Below the pieces are notes generated by a model that saw only the letters and a program-made list of their open reading frames with translations, did no database searches and had not been told where the DNA came from. A DNA stretch of 64,000 nt from Spirogloea muscicola (taxonomy: Eukaryota; Streptophyta; Zygnematophyceae; Spirogloeales; Spirogloeaceae), in assembly GCA_009602725.1 (NCBI GenBank), contig WELB01000114.1:97619-161618 (forward strand). Direction: 5' to 3'. A program made the translations under genes and the position numbers. This document shows positions 12,651 to 24,371 of the stretch, in pieces (position 1 is the first letter of the stretch; every line of letters starts with the position of its first letter).

Positions 12651-13639
12651 CATGACAACTCCGAGAGACGCCTGATGTTTACCACCTTCTTAGCAACATA
12701 TGTATATGCTGGTCTGCCCGACAGCAGGCAAACTCGTAATTGATTCTATTCATGTATATAGTGCAGATGGGATTTATATTGAAACCTTTTCTGCTGTCAT
12801 TCTTATTGTGCTTAGCATACAGGTTTTACATTGCTTAGGCGGCAGTGTTTTAGTGCTCGCTCCAGCAAAACTAGCAGAGTCTAGCATAATCAACGATGAT
12901 GATGTGGTCTTGTACATGGCATTGCACTTGTAAGAACATTGATGACACAAGCAAACGAGGCTGGGTGTAAGAAGGACAAGCTCATCATCAAGCCCAGGCG
13001 CTATGAAGCAAGTGAATTGTTGAAGGTGATAGGTTGGGGCTGCCACGGTGTCAAAGCAGTAATATTCTGAAAGTGTATTTTGCAGCATCTCCTTGGTGGC
13101 TCATTGCGTCGGTCTGGTATGCATGCTAAGGTGGCTGCACACGTAACTATATGAGTGCATTGAATGAGCTGTTTCATTCATTGCACCACAGCCATGTGCA
13201 CCTCTCACAGCCATGCCTTGCATTGAACGAGCGTTTCATTTATTGCACCAGCTTTTGCTTGAACAATGTATTGGCTTGATGTGGCCTCCCTTTCAGTTCG
13301 TATACGACCACGCGCCTTCTCACTGTCCGAGAGAAGCAGCTCTTCCAGGGAGGTAAAGCTATTCCCATGTAAGGCTGTGAGACTGGCTGTGAGAGCAGCC
13401 GAGAAAACTACCTCCATGAAAGGCGGTGGCCTGTTCCAAGAAGAAGTGGTCTTCCAAAAGGGGTGAGGGAAGAAGGATGGAGCTTGAGAATATGCTTCCA
13501 GCCGAGATGGGCATGCCAGCAGTTTTTTTGTCAGTTGTTCGACGTCGTGTGTCAGCCAGCATGCAGCGAGCTCAAGCTCATGCGTTGCAGCAGAAAGCTG
13601 GTCGACCTTTCGCTGGTGGCACAAGGGCTTGTCAATTGC
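12651..13639. other. Intergenic; no gene, repeat fragments
   Basis: 3' flank of the lipase gene. At 13250-13330 there is a module (GAACAATGTATTGGCTTGAT then TGGCCTCCCTTTCA and CACGCGCCTTCTC) that recurs at about 43315-43385 and, shorter, at 41440-41485. A 151-codon open frame on the minus strand (13205-13660) runs through this repeat and has no recognisable domain. Confidence 0.55.
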
Positions 13640-14604
13640 CGTCCAGTACTCGGGCATCAATTAGCGACCTCTACGTGCTGACTCGTTGTTACTAAGCGGA
13701 TCAGTTTAACAGCAGATGATGTATCATCTGTCCATGTCCTTGCCTTTGTACTTGGCTACTCAGGCCCTCCATCACTCAGTACACACGCCGTTCTTTCACA
13801 TTCATCAGCCCCCTCGGGAGGGACAATTTCCTTGCATTTAAGCCTCGTCCTCACCTGTTTGTCATGCGCTCATCCCTTCGCCAAGAGCCTTGGAACTGCA
13901 ATCTATTGTGTTGCTCTTTCCTGGCCGCTTCGAATTTTGTTCATTCTTCTCTTTAGGCTGGCGATGGCCCTCTACTGGCTACGGCCTCCGGCTTCCGTCA
14001 GGGCAACGTCTATCCGCCTGCTAGCTATTCCGACTTGCATCTACTGACTAGAGGTTACTGAGAGTCTCCTTGCTGCTGTCTTAGCACTTAGCAATCCGGC
14101 TCCTTCAGACCTTGTCCATTCCTTTGGGCTGGCCTCCCACAGCCACCAGTCAATGTGGCCGCGCTTTCTCCACTGGAAGTGTCTTTCTAGCGCCAAAGAG
14201 AGAAAGACCAAGAGGCCAAGAGGAATAGCCCTTCCAAAGTAACGCAATGCCTGTGAGAGAAAGATAGTGGCTCTCCCAAATGGAAAAATGTGTATCAAGT
14301 GATGGAGGGCCTGTGTGGCCAAGTACAAAGGCAAGCACATTGACAGGCCCCGCAGTCGCTGCTTAGCTCGTAGTTTGGCCCCTTCGAACCTTGTCAATTC
14401 TTTTTGGGCTGGCTTCTCACAGCCCTTGCCCTCATTGGGAGAGCCACTTCTTCATTGACAGATATACATCACCTGCTGCTAAGCTGACCCGCCCAGTAAG
14501 CACGAGTCAGCACATAGAGGTCGCTAACCGATGCCCGAACACCGGACGGCAACGGGCTGCGAGCCAAGCCCGCCGGCGGCGCCGCCGCCGCCGCCGCCGC
14601 CGNC

Positions 14605-14637
<33 letters not shown>

Positions 14638-15010
14638 ACAAGCTCTTAGCGCCACCAACTAAGGCTCGACCAGCTTTCTGATGCAACGCATGAGCCTGAG
14701 CTCGCTGCATGCTGACACTCGACGTCGCAAAAATGACAATTAGGCTGCCGGCACGCCCATCTGTGCTGGGGGGCAAGCCCCACGGGGGGGGGGCAAGGGC
14801 TGTGAACAGCCAGCCCGGAAAGAGCTCGACAAGGTCCGAGGCCAGCCCTAAGGAATGTGCCATGAATAGAAGAAGTGGCTCTCCCAATGGGGGCAAGGGC
14901 TGTGAGAAGCCAGCCCGAAACGAATTGACAAGGGTCGAAGGGGGCCCAACTACGAGCTAAGCGGCGACTGCGGGGCCTGAAGAGGCTATGGCAGAACGCC
15001 ATGAATAGGG
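13640..15010. repeat. Hairpin-repeat array with GCC tract
   Basis: 13640-13790 is a long module (TATTCGGGCATC-like start, GACTCG...TTACTGAGCGG, then GTACTTGGCCACTCAGGCCC-like) that recurs at 42945-43110 and 50440-50600. 14035-14165 is a near full-length unit running from CTGACTAGAGGTTACTGAG to GGCCGCGCTTTC, with GGGCTGGCCTCCCACAGCC in the middle. 14290-14545 carries reversed pieces. 14575-14638 is a GCC tract with one ambiguous base at 14603. 14770-15000 has two forward hairpin units ending just before the FKBP start. Confidence 0.7.
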
Positions 15011-15054
15011 CACAACGAGCAGGTCTTGAAGTGGACGGCACCGCGGCAAGTGGC

Positions 15055-16821
15055 ATGGCGGCGGCGCAGCTGGCGGCGCTCCGGCCGTCCTTGCCGGCAA
15101 CATGGCATCGGCCACGACGGCAGTCGCCGCCGCCGGCGAGCGCGAGGCTCGCCAGCGACGCCGACGGAAGCAAGGAGGCGACGGCCGATCCCACAACGGG
15201 CCGGCGCCGGCCTGCCATGGCTGCATTGGCGGCGGCGCCGGCGGCCGCCTTGGCCGCCTGCTTCGGCAGCCTGCCTCTGGGTGAGGGCCCCCGCCTCGCC
15301 GCTAAATTCGCGCTAAGTGCCACCCGATTTAGGGTTCTTATTGTGGGTTTAGGGCTAGTCTTTCGTAAACGGCAGACGGCATTCGTTAAGGTACTGGAGG
15401 CATGTGAGGCGCTTGAAGCGTGAGGTGGGTCAGTTGCAGGTGCTCAGATAGCGAGCGGCAAGTCATGCACTGCCGAGAACAAGCCTCATATATTGGAAGA
15501 GACTTCTATTAAGAGCTCTTTCTTTTCGAGAACAAATTCGGGCGCGGCCTTGACCAGGAGCAAACGAAGGTCTGATCCGGGCAAGGTGGCAATGCTGGTC
15601 GACGGCGAGTGCACTTAATTGCTCAGATGACCTATTTCTTATTTGTTGTTTAACTCTCATTTATACAGCATTGGGAGTGGAGGCTCCTGGGCAGGCGCCT
15701 CCTCGGCCGCGGCCCAATTTTGTGGAGCTGGAGGATGGCAACGGCGTGAAGGTGCTCAACATCCTCGAAGGCACTGGGCGTTCACCCCAGGCTGGCGACA
15801 AGGTTGCATTCTGTAGATAATACCTGCCCTCTGAAGCTTAACCCATTGGCCCTAGACTCGACAGGTAGCACGTACAGATGACTCTGTTGATTCGTTGAAA
15901 GTACAGGTGTTAGAACACTCACCGTACATTGTGCAGAATTGTAGCTCACTGCATCTATCACAACAAGCAGTTATGGAGCACAGTCATTTTCACACGCGCT
16001 GTGTAGTCACCAGACACGTACTGTTTTGTGAACACGTTAAGCTCTGACTACTAGTGTAGGTGTGGTGGCATGAAGTGATATGCACTTGTGCTGCTTGCAT
16101 GCCTCTGCTCAATCAAGCTCAGAGGGTGTACACTCAAATGCAGGCGGAAGTTGGTGGAGATGCAGGTGGCAATTCACTACTACGGCAGGCTGGCTGCAAA
16201 GCAAGGGTGGCGGTTTGACTCCACGTACGAGCACCTGAAGGACGGCACACCCGAGCCATTTAGTTTCACTGTTGGCTCTGGAGATGTGAGTGAGGATCAT
16301 GTAATTCCTCATTTACCAGTTGGCCTGTACTACCAATCATGCAGCTTGCGAGTTATCAGCAAAAGCCTCTTCATCAACCATGACTTCGGGTAACAAGAGA
16401 CTGAGCACATGGGAGGCACACTATGGCAGGTTATAGCTGGCTTAGATGCAGCTGTGAGGTCGATGAGGGAAGGAGGGATCAGGAGGGTGATCATACCACC
16501 GAGCCAAGGATACCAAACCACTCACGATCAGCCGCTTCCACCAAACGTGGGCTACACTATCTCTCAATCTCTTGCTCATAGATTGAAGGCGTCATTCGCT
16601 AACAAAGCAAATTCTGAGTTCAATCTTGGGTTGCACCAGTGACAATGTAGGGATACACTCTGATCAAGTCGTTGCAGCTCGCCAATTGTGTGTTGCAGTT
16701 TTCAGATAGGCAAAGGTTGTTCACAACCATCTTCAATCCCACAAGGATAGCGAACGGAGAAGGAGCCACCTTGGGTATTGTGATTTTTGACATTGAGCTT
16801 TTGAAGATCAGGCCCACATAG
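15055..16821 (+). CDS. FKBP17-type peptidyl-prolyl isomerase, probably thylakoid lumen
   Basis: An FKBP-family prolyl cis-trans isomerase. Plant FKBP16/17 members are mostly targeted to the thylakoid lumen and are thought to help photosystem assembly. Exons 15055-15280, 15669-15802, 16166-16285, 16430-16546 and 16699-16821 (TAG) join in phase to 239 residues. Residues 1-75 look like a two-part transit peptide: a basic Ser/Ala-rich stretch, then RRR followed by an Ala-rich hydrophobic run, which hints at twin-arginine import. The FKBP domain covers about 120-237: VAIHYYGRLAAKQGWRFDST, FSFTVGSGDVIAGLD, REGGIRRVIIPPSQGYQ, DRQRLFTTIFNPTR and IVIFDIELLKIRP. The DRQRLFTTIFNPTR block is characteristic of FKBP17. 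The ATG at 15055 is chosen because its frame meets exon 2 in phase. The canonical active-site aromatics are only partly kept, so catalysis may be weak. Confidence 0.9.
15326..15356 (+). promoter_or_regulatory. Telomere-like tract in FKBP intron 1
   Basis: TTTAGGGTT and GGGTTTAGGGCT occur about 47-75 bases after the intron 1 donor. This is the reverse-strand form of the telo-box tracts found at the same place in ZFWD and HIRA. A regulatory role is inferred only. Confidence 0.4.
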
Positions 16822-17550
16822 ACGAGTAGGTACACAGAGAGTGTCAGCATGCTGTACTTGGACGCTAGCTGAATGTGCACTTACAGTCTGGTCTTCACGC
16901 AGAGTCTTTGTGGCAAAGCGAGTGTAGTGAGTCCAGTCTCCTTACGGCCTGATGCGGCAGTAAGCAATTCTGTAATATTCTAGAGAGTTCATTGGCTTTT
17001 GCATTGGCAACAAGGGGCCTGGTGTGTCACGCTACTGTATTTTCCGCCTATGGTGGCCTCATAGATGTGCAGTCCATCTGCAATCCGGCAAATAGAGCAT
17101 CTTGCCAAAGGTAGACCGATGTGCTCAAGAGGGGATATTGAGCACCCAGCGGCCACTTGAGTCGCTGTGTGCTTCACCGTTTTCTGGCCCCTTCGAACTT
17201 TGTTCATACTTTTTCTGGGCTGGCCGACCACAGCCATCGCCCTCTACTGGAAGATGCTTCCTTCTTCTGGCGTGCAACACATCCCCGACTGTCTCCCCGT
17301 CTCCTTGGTCATATCATGCCCTCAGACGCAATGCAAGAACTCAGCATCATATTCTACACAAATAGTGTGCCTAGCTCATGGATCTGGGAGTAGCTGATCA
17401 GCACTTCTGCTGACCAGTTTTCTGACATGACAAGCAAGATGAAATTGGTTTGGGATTATTGGGAATGTACTGAAACCCAGTGGATTGAGTGATCTATTGA
17501 GAAAGCTACACCGATGCCAATGGCATAAGCTCTGTTTGTGATGGCTGGTC
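16822..17550. other. Spacer between convergent FKBP and HIRA 3' ends, with one hairpin repeat
   Basis: No coding signal. At about 17180-17265 there is a reverse-orientation unit (CCCCTTCGAACTTTGTTCAT, then CTGGGCTGGCCGACCACAGCC and CTACTGGAAGA) of the family found in other intergenic regions. Confidence 0.7.
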
Positions 17551-19432
17551 CTACAGCTCTTTCACAAGATCTAGGAATTCGTTCAAAAGACGTTGGATTG
17601 CTCGGTTGGATGTCATGGCAGGAAGGACCACCTCTCGCAACAAGGCCCTTCTGTGGAAGCCCTGGTAGCCACATGCCACACAACTACTTGTGAGGAAGCA
17701 AAGCAGAATAAGAAACCTGCAGTTGCCGGGTGCAGGACAATCATGACAAGGATGTGCTTTCAGATCAATCTTAAGTACTGACAAATGATGTCCAGGTCTG
17801 TCAACCTCAACATTTATTGTCTTGTATCAGAAGAAAAGCTGCTCTTATAAATCAGAGTGCAACACATCTCGTGTTCACTTGCACGGGGCTGAGCATCTTA
17901 CCAGAACCATTGGCTCCCATTGCGTCCTTCCAGCCGCTGCTACCGATGGAGACGGCCCCAACAGAGCTTCGCACAGCTCCCGCAGCCGGGTGACATCCCC
18001 CTCTCTGATGACATTAATTTCTCAGTTTAGGTGGAGAGATGTGAAGATGCGCCTGTTCAACGATTTCTAACCCTTTTAATGTGACCAATCACATAGCAGA
18101 TGGGATGATTATCCCACAATACTGGCACACTATCATGCGCATTGGCGAACATAGAAGCAAAGCGTGATTTTCTTAATGGAGTATAAGTACCTTGTGAGGT
18201 GGCGAGCATACGATAAGAGCCAGCGGCGGTACTCTTCTGCGGACTCCAACGCTTCAGCCGAAGCAAGCGACTGCTCTATGTGCGCTCGTGTCTGCTCTTT
18301 GGTCTCCCCACCACGCCTGCAATGTGATCGTAGTAAGCCCTGGGGACAGTTGCAAAAGCTATGTTGTACATCTAGGAGGGGCACACGTGCTTGACATCTT
18401 ATCCAGGCCGCAAAACATCTCTTGTTATGCTAATACTGTGGATCTGCAAAAGATCCTAACTAGTAGCCTTGATGAGTACTCACAGCAAGGTAAGCTGTGC
18501 ACCTGTCCAGGAGGTATGTTGGGTTTGCGCCAAAGACGTGGCCCTTGGCCCTGATCTCACTGGCTACGCCGGCCTGCAGGCTTGCAAGCTCGCCGCCCTC
18601 GGCCCCATCGCCGCCGCCCCACGATGATGCGAAGTCCGACGCCGGGAATGCATCGTCGGCGACCCGTAGCCACACGCCCATTGCCATGTGGAACAGGAAG
18701 GCGTGGCGGTTGAGGAGGACGACAATGGGCGAGCCTGAGGCCGTGGACAGCCTTGCTGACACCACATTGAGCTTGCCTGGCATGGGATAATACAAGTTGC
18801 CCATCAAAACGCCGTGGGCCAGCGAGTTCAACGCATAGCAGGCTCTGCCTGGTCAGCAAGCACTAAGACTGAAAGTAAGAGTAAGAATAAGAGCAGGCAC
18901 GTTGCAACCAGACGCTAGACCTGGGTCCTTGAGGGTGGAGCTGTGGACCAGTACCACTATCCAGGAGTAATATTAGGGGATAACGTATCTGGCTGTTAAA
19001 GGCTGAGTGGCAGGTGCAGCGGCTGTAACTAATAGGTCCAGGGGTTGGGTACTGGCAGGTGTGACAGTTTGCACCTGACGAGTCCTTGGAGGCGTGGAGT
19101 AGTGGCGCGAGAGTGGTGAGCAGTATGCGCTTGCCCAGGCTCAGGTCCCACAGGTGCACGTCCCCCGAGAGCGTGACAGCCAGGAGCCGCCACCCGCTGT
19201 CAGCCTCCAGGAAGGCCACCGGCGAGCCGAGCAGCATGGGCGGCAGAGCCCTCCTCCCGGCAGACGTGTACACCTGACAAGCTCACACGAACATGACAGT
19301 AATCCTTGTCTAAGTATAACCCAGTAGCTGTCTGCCAGATCCCACCGGGACGCACTGGAGGCAGTTGGGCATGCCCACCTAGACTGGACAGTACATAAGT
19401 GTGATTCATTCACGACGGCCATTGTGAACGTC

Positions 19433-19465
<33 letters not shown>

Positions 19466-22400
19466 GATGTGTATCATGGCCAGAACCGCTCTCAACACCG
19501 GAAATATTGTTTCACGTCGCTAATGCAAGCATCTCTGAAGTACAGGAAAGGAAGCTCATACAAGCACTCAAGCAAGTCAAGGAGGCAGATTAGCCACCTG
19601 GAGGGTGCCATCGCAGCATGCGACCACCCACAGGTGGGCGTTGCCGGCCATTGCGGAGGCCGCGCAGGGCAGGGCGTCGTGCCACGCTGCCACTCCGCCG
19701 TGAGTGCAGACCACCTCCCGCCCTTCAGAGTCCCACACACCCACTCGCTTCCCTCGGTTAGCCAAGCACACAGCAAGCATGGCCGCGTATGGCTCCGCAT
19801 CGCTGCAGCTGGACCTAGCAACTGCCGATGACATCTTAAGAACAAGCCACACCTCAATCCAACATCAGCTATGACTGTTGGTACCGTCCAGCCAATTATG
19901 TTGCAGGGTTATGGATGTCGCTTAATGACTGGATGAGCTCATGGTCAACAAAGCTGCTAAACGGTCTGGGTTATGAGGCACTAATAACTGGACTTTGGAT
20001 TAATCAGGGTCCAAAATCTATCATTGGGCCTTATGTAATAGGGCTGAGGCACAGGATGCTGATAATCAGGATACTAATGGTCTCGAGCTTTAAAGTGTAC
20101 CCGATGTTGAAGGGTCGGGCCCGATGAGGCGCTCCTCCAGGACTGCAACCTGCGGCCGGCCACCACCGTCCTCCCTCGGCGGCGAGCTCAACCAGCCCGG
20201 TGCCAGCTTGATGCTTACAGCTAGCGTGTCCCGCTGTGCCCCGCCGGTGCTCCTGACCACCAGCTCCGCCGGGCCGCTGCCGGCGGCGAAGGAGACGCCG
20301 ACCGCATCGGGCGGGAGCGGTGCAGCCGACCATGCCGAGGCGCGGGCAGGCGGCGCCACTCCAGCGGCGCCCACCTCAGCGCCGCTGCCGGCAGCGGCGG
20401 CGGCAACCATGTGGAGTCGCTTCTGGGCTGGCCCTGGCTGCGGCGGCGGCGGTGGCATCAGCTTGCCGACACTGTCAGCCGGGGCCTCTGCCACGACTCC
20501 GCCATGTTCTTTGGAGCTGCCACCGCCGGCACCAAAGAAGTGCTTGCCAGACACCTCGGGCAGCGGCGACGCTGCGCCCGCAAGTGCCTGCGGGATTATA
20601 CGGCGCCGGCCGTCCGGCTGCGTCACCACCTGCTGCTGCACAGGCGACGCCGCGAGAGGGGTCCCGCTGTACGCCGGCGTGTCTGCCGGCGCGGACGATG
20701 CCATCTGCGGTGCTAGCGCCGCCGCCGCTGTCATGGAGCCCGGGTCCGCCGGCTGCGGCAGCAGCGGCGGCTGCAGCCGCCGGCGCTCGGCCACCTTGGC
20801 AGCTGCCTCCTCCTCCAGTGCCAGCAGGTCGGCGCTCTCCGCAACAGCCCCCAGCGCAGCCGCCGTCCCGTACTGCAGCTTCCGGAAGGCGTCCATCTCC
20901 GCCGGCGAGTACGGCTCCCCCAGCTCGCCGCGCTCGAACGCAAACGCCGCCAGAGTGCCGTCTGTGGAGCACGCCAGCAGCGTGCAACCATCGCTCGCCC
21001 TGCATGCCAACCAAGTCCGAGGTACACATTAGACTCAGGCTTGACCAACTTTCAGTGCTCGGTCCAAGACAGCAGTGAATGCTAAGTTGGACTCATGGGG
21101 TTCTGTTGAATGGTAAGTTGGACTAATGGGATTCTGGCTCAAGGCCCAGGCTTGCAGGCACACCTAGGCATGGCACATGGCGCTGAGGCAGGCAAAGCTC
21201 ACCAAGCTAGGTCCGAGACGGCGGCGTCGAAGAAGTGGGCGGCGATGAGCAGCGGCGTGGGCGAGCCTGTGAACCAGACCGTGACCTTGCAGTCCTGGCT
21301 GCCCAGCGCCAGGCAGCTGAACGGCCCCGCCCCCGCCGCCCCCGCGGCTCCTCCGCCTGGGAGGTGCTGCTGCTGCCCAACGCCGCCGCCTCCGGCGGGA
21401 GGAGACTTGCCCCCGGCGCCATTTGCAACAGCGGCAGTAGTCACACCATTTGGGAGGCTCGCGGCCTTGCTTCCTAGTGACCCCTTGCCGCCGCCATTCT
21501 GGCTGTCTGGCGCTGGCTCGGCTGACCGTCCTGCACAAATGGTGGCGTCAGCGATATATCTCAGCCAGTAGCGAATATAGGCTGTCTATGCGCCTACATT
21601 ACTGAGGAGTGAAGGCACTCAGATTCTTAAATTAGGATTTACTGGCCTATCAAAAACTTTATGGACTTGGGGCTCAAATCGTCGGTTGAGAGATGTCACC
21701 TCCAGCCTCCTCATTCAGCGGCGCTGTCGGCGGTCGTGGCGGTGGTGGCTTGAGGAGGTAGGGGCCGTAGCGCACAACCACGACGGGTGCCCGGTGGCCG
21801 ACGAACGAGAAGGGTGTGGTCCATGTGCCGCGGCAGATGACTGCCGCCGTGTGCGACGGTGCCTCGTAGCTGTTGGTCGTCGTCAGGAACGTGCCGCATG
21901 GCGACCAGCTGAGCCGCCGGAAGAATGTGGCCCCCACCTGGCCAGCACGGGCGGCCCGCGAATGCGCCTTCATTGGGGTAGGAAGAAAGCAACACACATA
22001 TAGAGAGGGACGGANGGGAGGGAGGGAGGGAGGGCGCGAGGGAGGGAGGGCGGGAGGGAGGGACTAACGGAGCGGTCGTACGGCCCGCGGATGCGAGCAG
22101 CAAGGCTCCAGTCACGCGTCTGCCACACGGCGACGCTGCGGTCGTCCGACTGGCTGGCGAGGAAGGAGCCAATGGGGTCCCACGCGACGCCCTTCACCCA
22201 GCTGCCGTGGCCCTCGAGCGTCACGACGGGCGCGCCAGTCCGCCCATCCCACACCCGCACCGTGTTGTCCAGGCTGCACGATGCCAGCTGCGCGTCGCCC
22301 GGCGACCATGCCAGGTCTACCTGCGCTGCCGCCGTCCCTGCCGGGCTCAGACATTGGAGCCGCGAGCACAAACACTGAAGGCGTTGAGCAAAGTGGATAA

Positions 22401-23319
22401 ATATCGATAGGTCAGTGTGGCCGGTCGGTAGCTCAAGTACATTTGGTCAGGAGCTGGGGCGCTGACCACGTCGGCAGCATGGCCGCGGAGGTGCAGCACC
22501 ACCTTCCAGTTCTCAACGTCCGGCGGCTCCGCCGAGCCGAACTGCGCGGTGCCCGCGCCGGCCCGCCGCTCGCACACCAAGATGACCTTGTCGTCGGAGC
22601 CGGAGGCGAGGTAGCGGCCGCTGCGCGACCAGCGCACGCAGTTGACGGGCCCAAAGTGCTCGCTCAGCGTGGCCAGCTTCTTGGGCACGCCGGCATCGAG
22701 CTCGGCCGCCTCGTCCAGAAGCGGCGCCATGCTCCAGATCCGCACCTGCGCACTCAATTAGTGAGCCTGGCGTCATGAATAGAGGGGCTTCATGCAAAGA
22801 TAGTGCAAAAGTGTTAGCACATTGGCATAAGTAGCTTTTTCCATTATCTACTTTCATTGAGGGCGATCAAGCAGGGCTGAGGCAGGCAATATGCACGGGC
22901 GAAGTGAGCTGAGGCCGGGAACATGCGCTGCCATGGGGTCATCTCCAGCCATTTGGCCCCACTTGCAAGCAATTGCGAGCTCTGATCCTTCCTATATGCG
23001 GGATGACCAGCCGTGGTGGGAAGGCGGCAAGCCAGAGGAGCCACTGCTCGTCTGGCAAGCGACTGCCGCTGTCAATACTGCACACTGCGAGCTGCCACAC
23101 TCAGCGGCGCTCTTGTGCTGGAGCCCTTGGGAGCTGCGAAACCCTAACCCTAAACTCCAACCCCTAAACCCTAGAGCCCTGTGGAAGAGCTGTCGTCGTC
23201 CACGGCGCTCGCCTTGTGGTCGCCGCCGGCGGTGGCGAAGCGCGTGCCATCGGGGTGGACGTCGACGGCGAAGATGGGCGTCCCGGCGTGGCCCACCCAC
23301 GCCGGTTTCACCACCAGCA

Positions 23320-23320
<1 letters not shown>
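17551..23320 (-). CDS. HIRA: HIRA histone H3.3 chaperone subunit
   Basis: HIRA deposits histone H3.3-H4 outside S phase in a nuclear complex with UBN, CABIN1 and ASF1. Exons on the minus strand: 23320-23213, 22745-22467, 22320-22069, 21937-21700, 21530-21203, 20999-20101, 19821-19598, 19273-19075, 18776-18503, 18316-18191, 18004-17902 and 17661-17551 (TAG). All join in phase to 1046 residues, close to the roughly 1020 usual in plants. Residues 1-400 form the WD40 propeller ([58 protein letters not shown]). Exon 6 has a Pro/Gln-rich linker and the ASF1-binding B-domain motif [11 protein letters not shown] near residue 525. From about 700 on lies the Hira domain ([71 protein letters not shown]). 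The first donor is AAG|GCGAGC, implying a GC-AG intron. The start ATG abuts a GCC tract in the 5' leader. Confidence 0.95.
19433..19464. repeat. TG/AG microsatellite in a HIRA intron
   Basis: A compound (TG)n(AG)n run lies in the intron between the exons at 19598 and 19273. It is a simple repeat with no further signal. Confidence 0.9.
22003..22062. repeat. GGGA-rich purine tract in a HIRA intron
   Basis: Repeated GGGAGGGAGG units with one ambiguous base at 22015 fill most of the intron between the exons ending at 22069 and starting at 21937. On the transcribed strand this is a polypyrimidine run just upstream of the acceptor. Confidence 0.8.
23138..23174. promoter_or_regulatory. Telomere-like tract in HIRA intron 1
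   Basis: AAACCCTAACCCTAAACTCC is followed by CCCCTAAACCCTAG, about 40-75 bases inside intron 1. It contains exact telo-box octamers (AAACCCTA). The placement matches the tracts in ZFWD and FKBP. Confidence 0.5.
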
Positions 23321-23359
<39 letters not shown>

Positions 23360-24371
23360 GGCGGATGGTCCTCACGCCATGCTCCAGCGACGAGGCCCTC
23401 ACATCACTCCGGAGCCGGCGGCCGGGCCGGAGCTGCGGAACCGCAGCCAGGCCGGCCTCCTCCGCCACGCTCTGCCGCGCGAACAGCTCGCCGGGCTTCC
23501 GCAAGAGGCCGCAGGCCTGCGCCGCCGCCGCCGACGCCGCCGCCGCCGATGGGGCAGGGCACGGCTACGGCGGGTGGTGCCTCGGGCCTTGTCCTATGAA
23601 CCTGCAGACGACGTGATCCATAACCCAAATCCATCACCGTTAAACGTCAATTAAGGCGGACAGTTCCCCACAATGCGGTCTTGCCTTCTCTTGCTGCACT
23701 ACATACTTCATGACTTCCTCTCCACTTTAGGCTTCCCATCGATCGTCAGACCTTTGAAAAGGCCGGTGTGGTCACTCCAGTTCTCGATAGCATGAATCTT
23801 CGTAGTCAGACAATAAACATTGGACACTCAGAGTCCTTGCTATAGCCGCCCCGTAAGTGCCGTAACACAGCGTCTAGCACAGCGTGGCACCTTCGTGGCA
23901 TTCGGTCACTTCATCAAGAGCTTGATCCGTTGTGTGACCGCAAAGCCAAGCTCTTGCATATGCACAACCCAGCTCGTTGTCCTGCGCACTGTCAACTAGT
24001 GTGGCCCAGGCCTGCGCAATTTGTTGGCCTTCATTGGCCTTCGCTGCAGTGGAAATTATATGCATTGCAGGATCTGGACAGCCTTACGCAGTATGAAACA
24101 AGTGAGGACGATGTGACGTGCCCGGGACAACAATGAGAAGCATATGGCTAGTGCTTATTGTGCTCCATTAGCGGATAGAGTGAAGAGACGTCTGATACTA
24201 CAGTGAACCTGATTAGATTCATGAGCGACGATGCTTGCGTGCGCCACGGCAGGTCAATGCCCTGCTTTTGAAACATGCCAAGTATATGCAATCCGTCTGT
24301 CAAGGTGCTGCACTCCCCACCACCAGGAACAATCGCATAGACGGTCATGCATGAGACAGAGATTGTCCCTT
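23321..24371. other. HIRA 5' flank and LIL3 3' flank
   Basis: 23321-23360 is a GCC tract immediately 5' of the HIRA ATG (a CGG repeat in its transcript leader). 23400-23600 is GC-rich and shows no homology. 23640-24371 is ordinary AT-balanced sequence with no gene that I can recognise. Confidence 0.6.

Noticed and set aside
13205-13660. 151-codon minus-strand frame
   Set aside because: It runs through a repeat module found again at 43315 and 41440. No recognised domain and no splice context.
20124-21032. 302-codon plus-strand open frame, plus several overlapping frames
   Set aside because: It is antisense to HIRA exon 6, whose codons are GC-rich at third positions and leave few stops on the other strand. 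No domain is visible, and the minus-strand frame matches HIRA.
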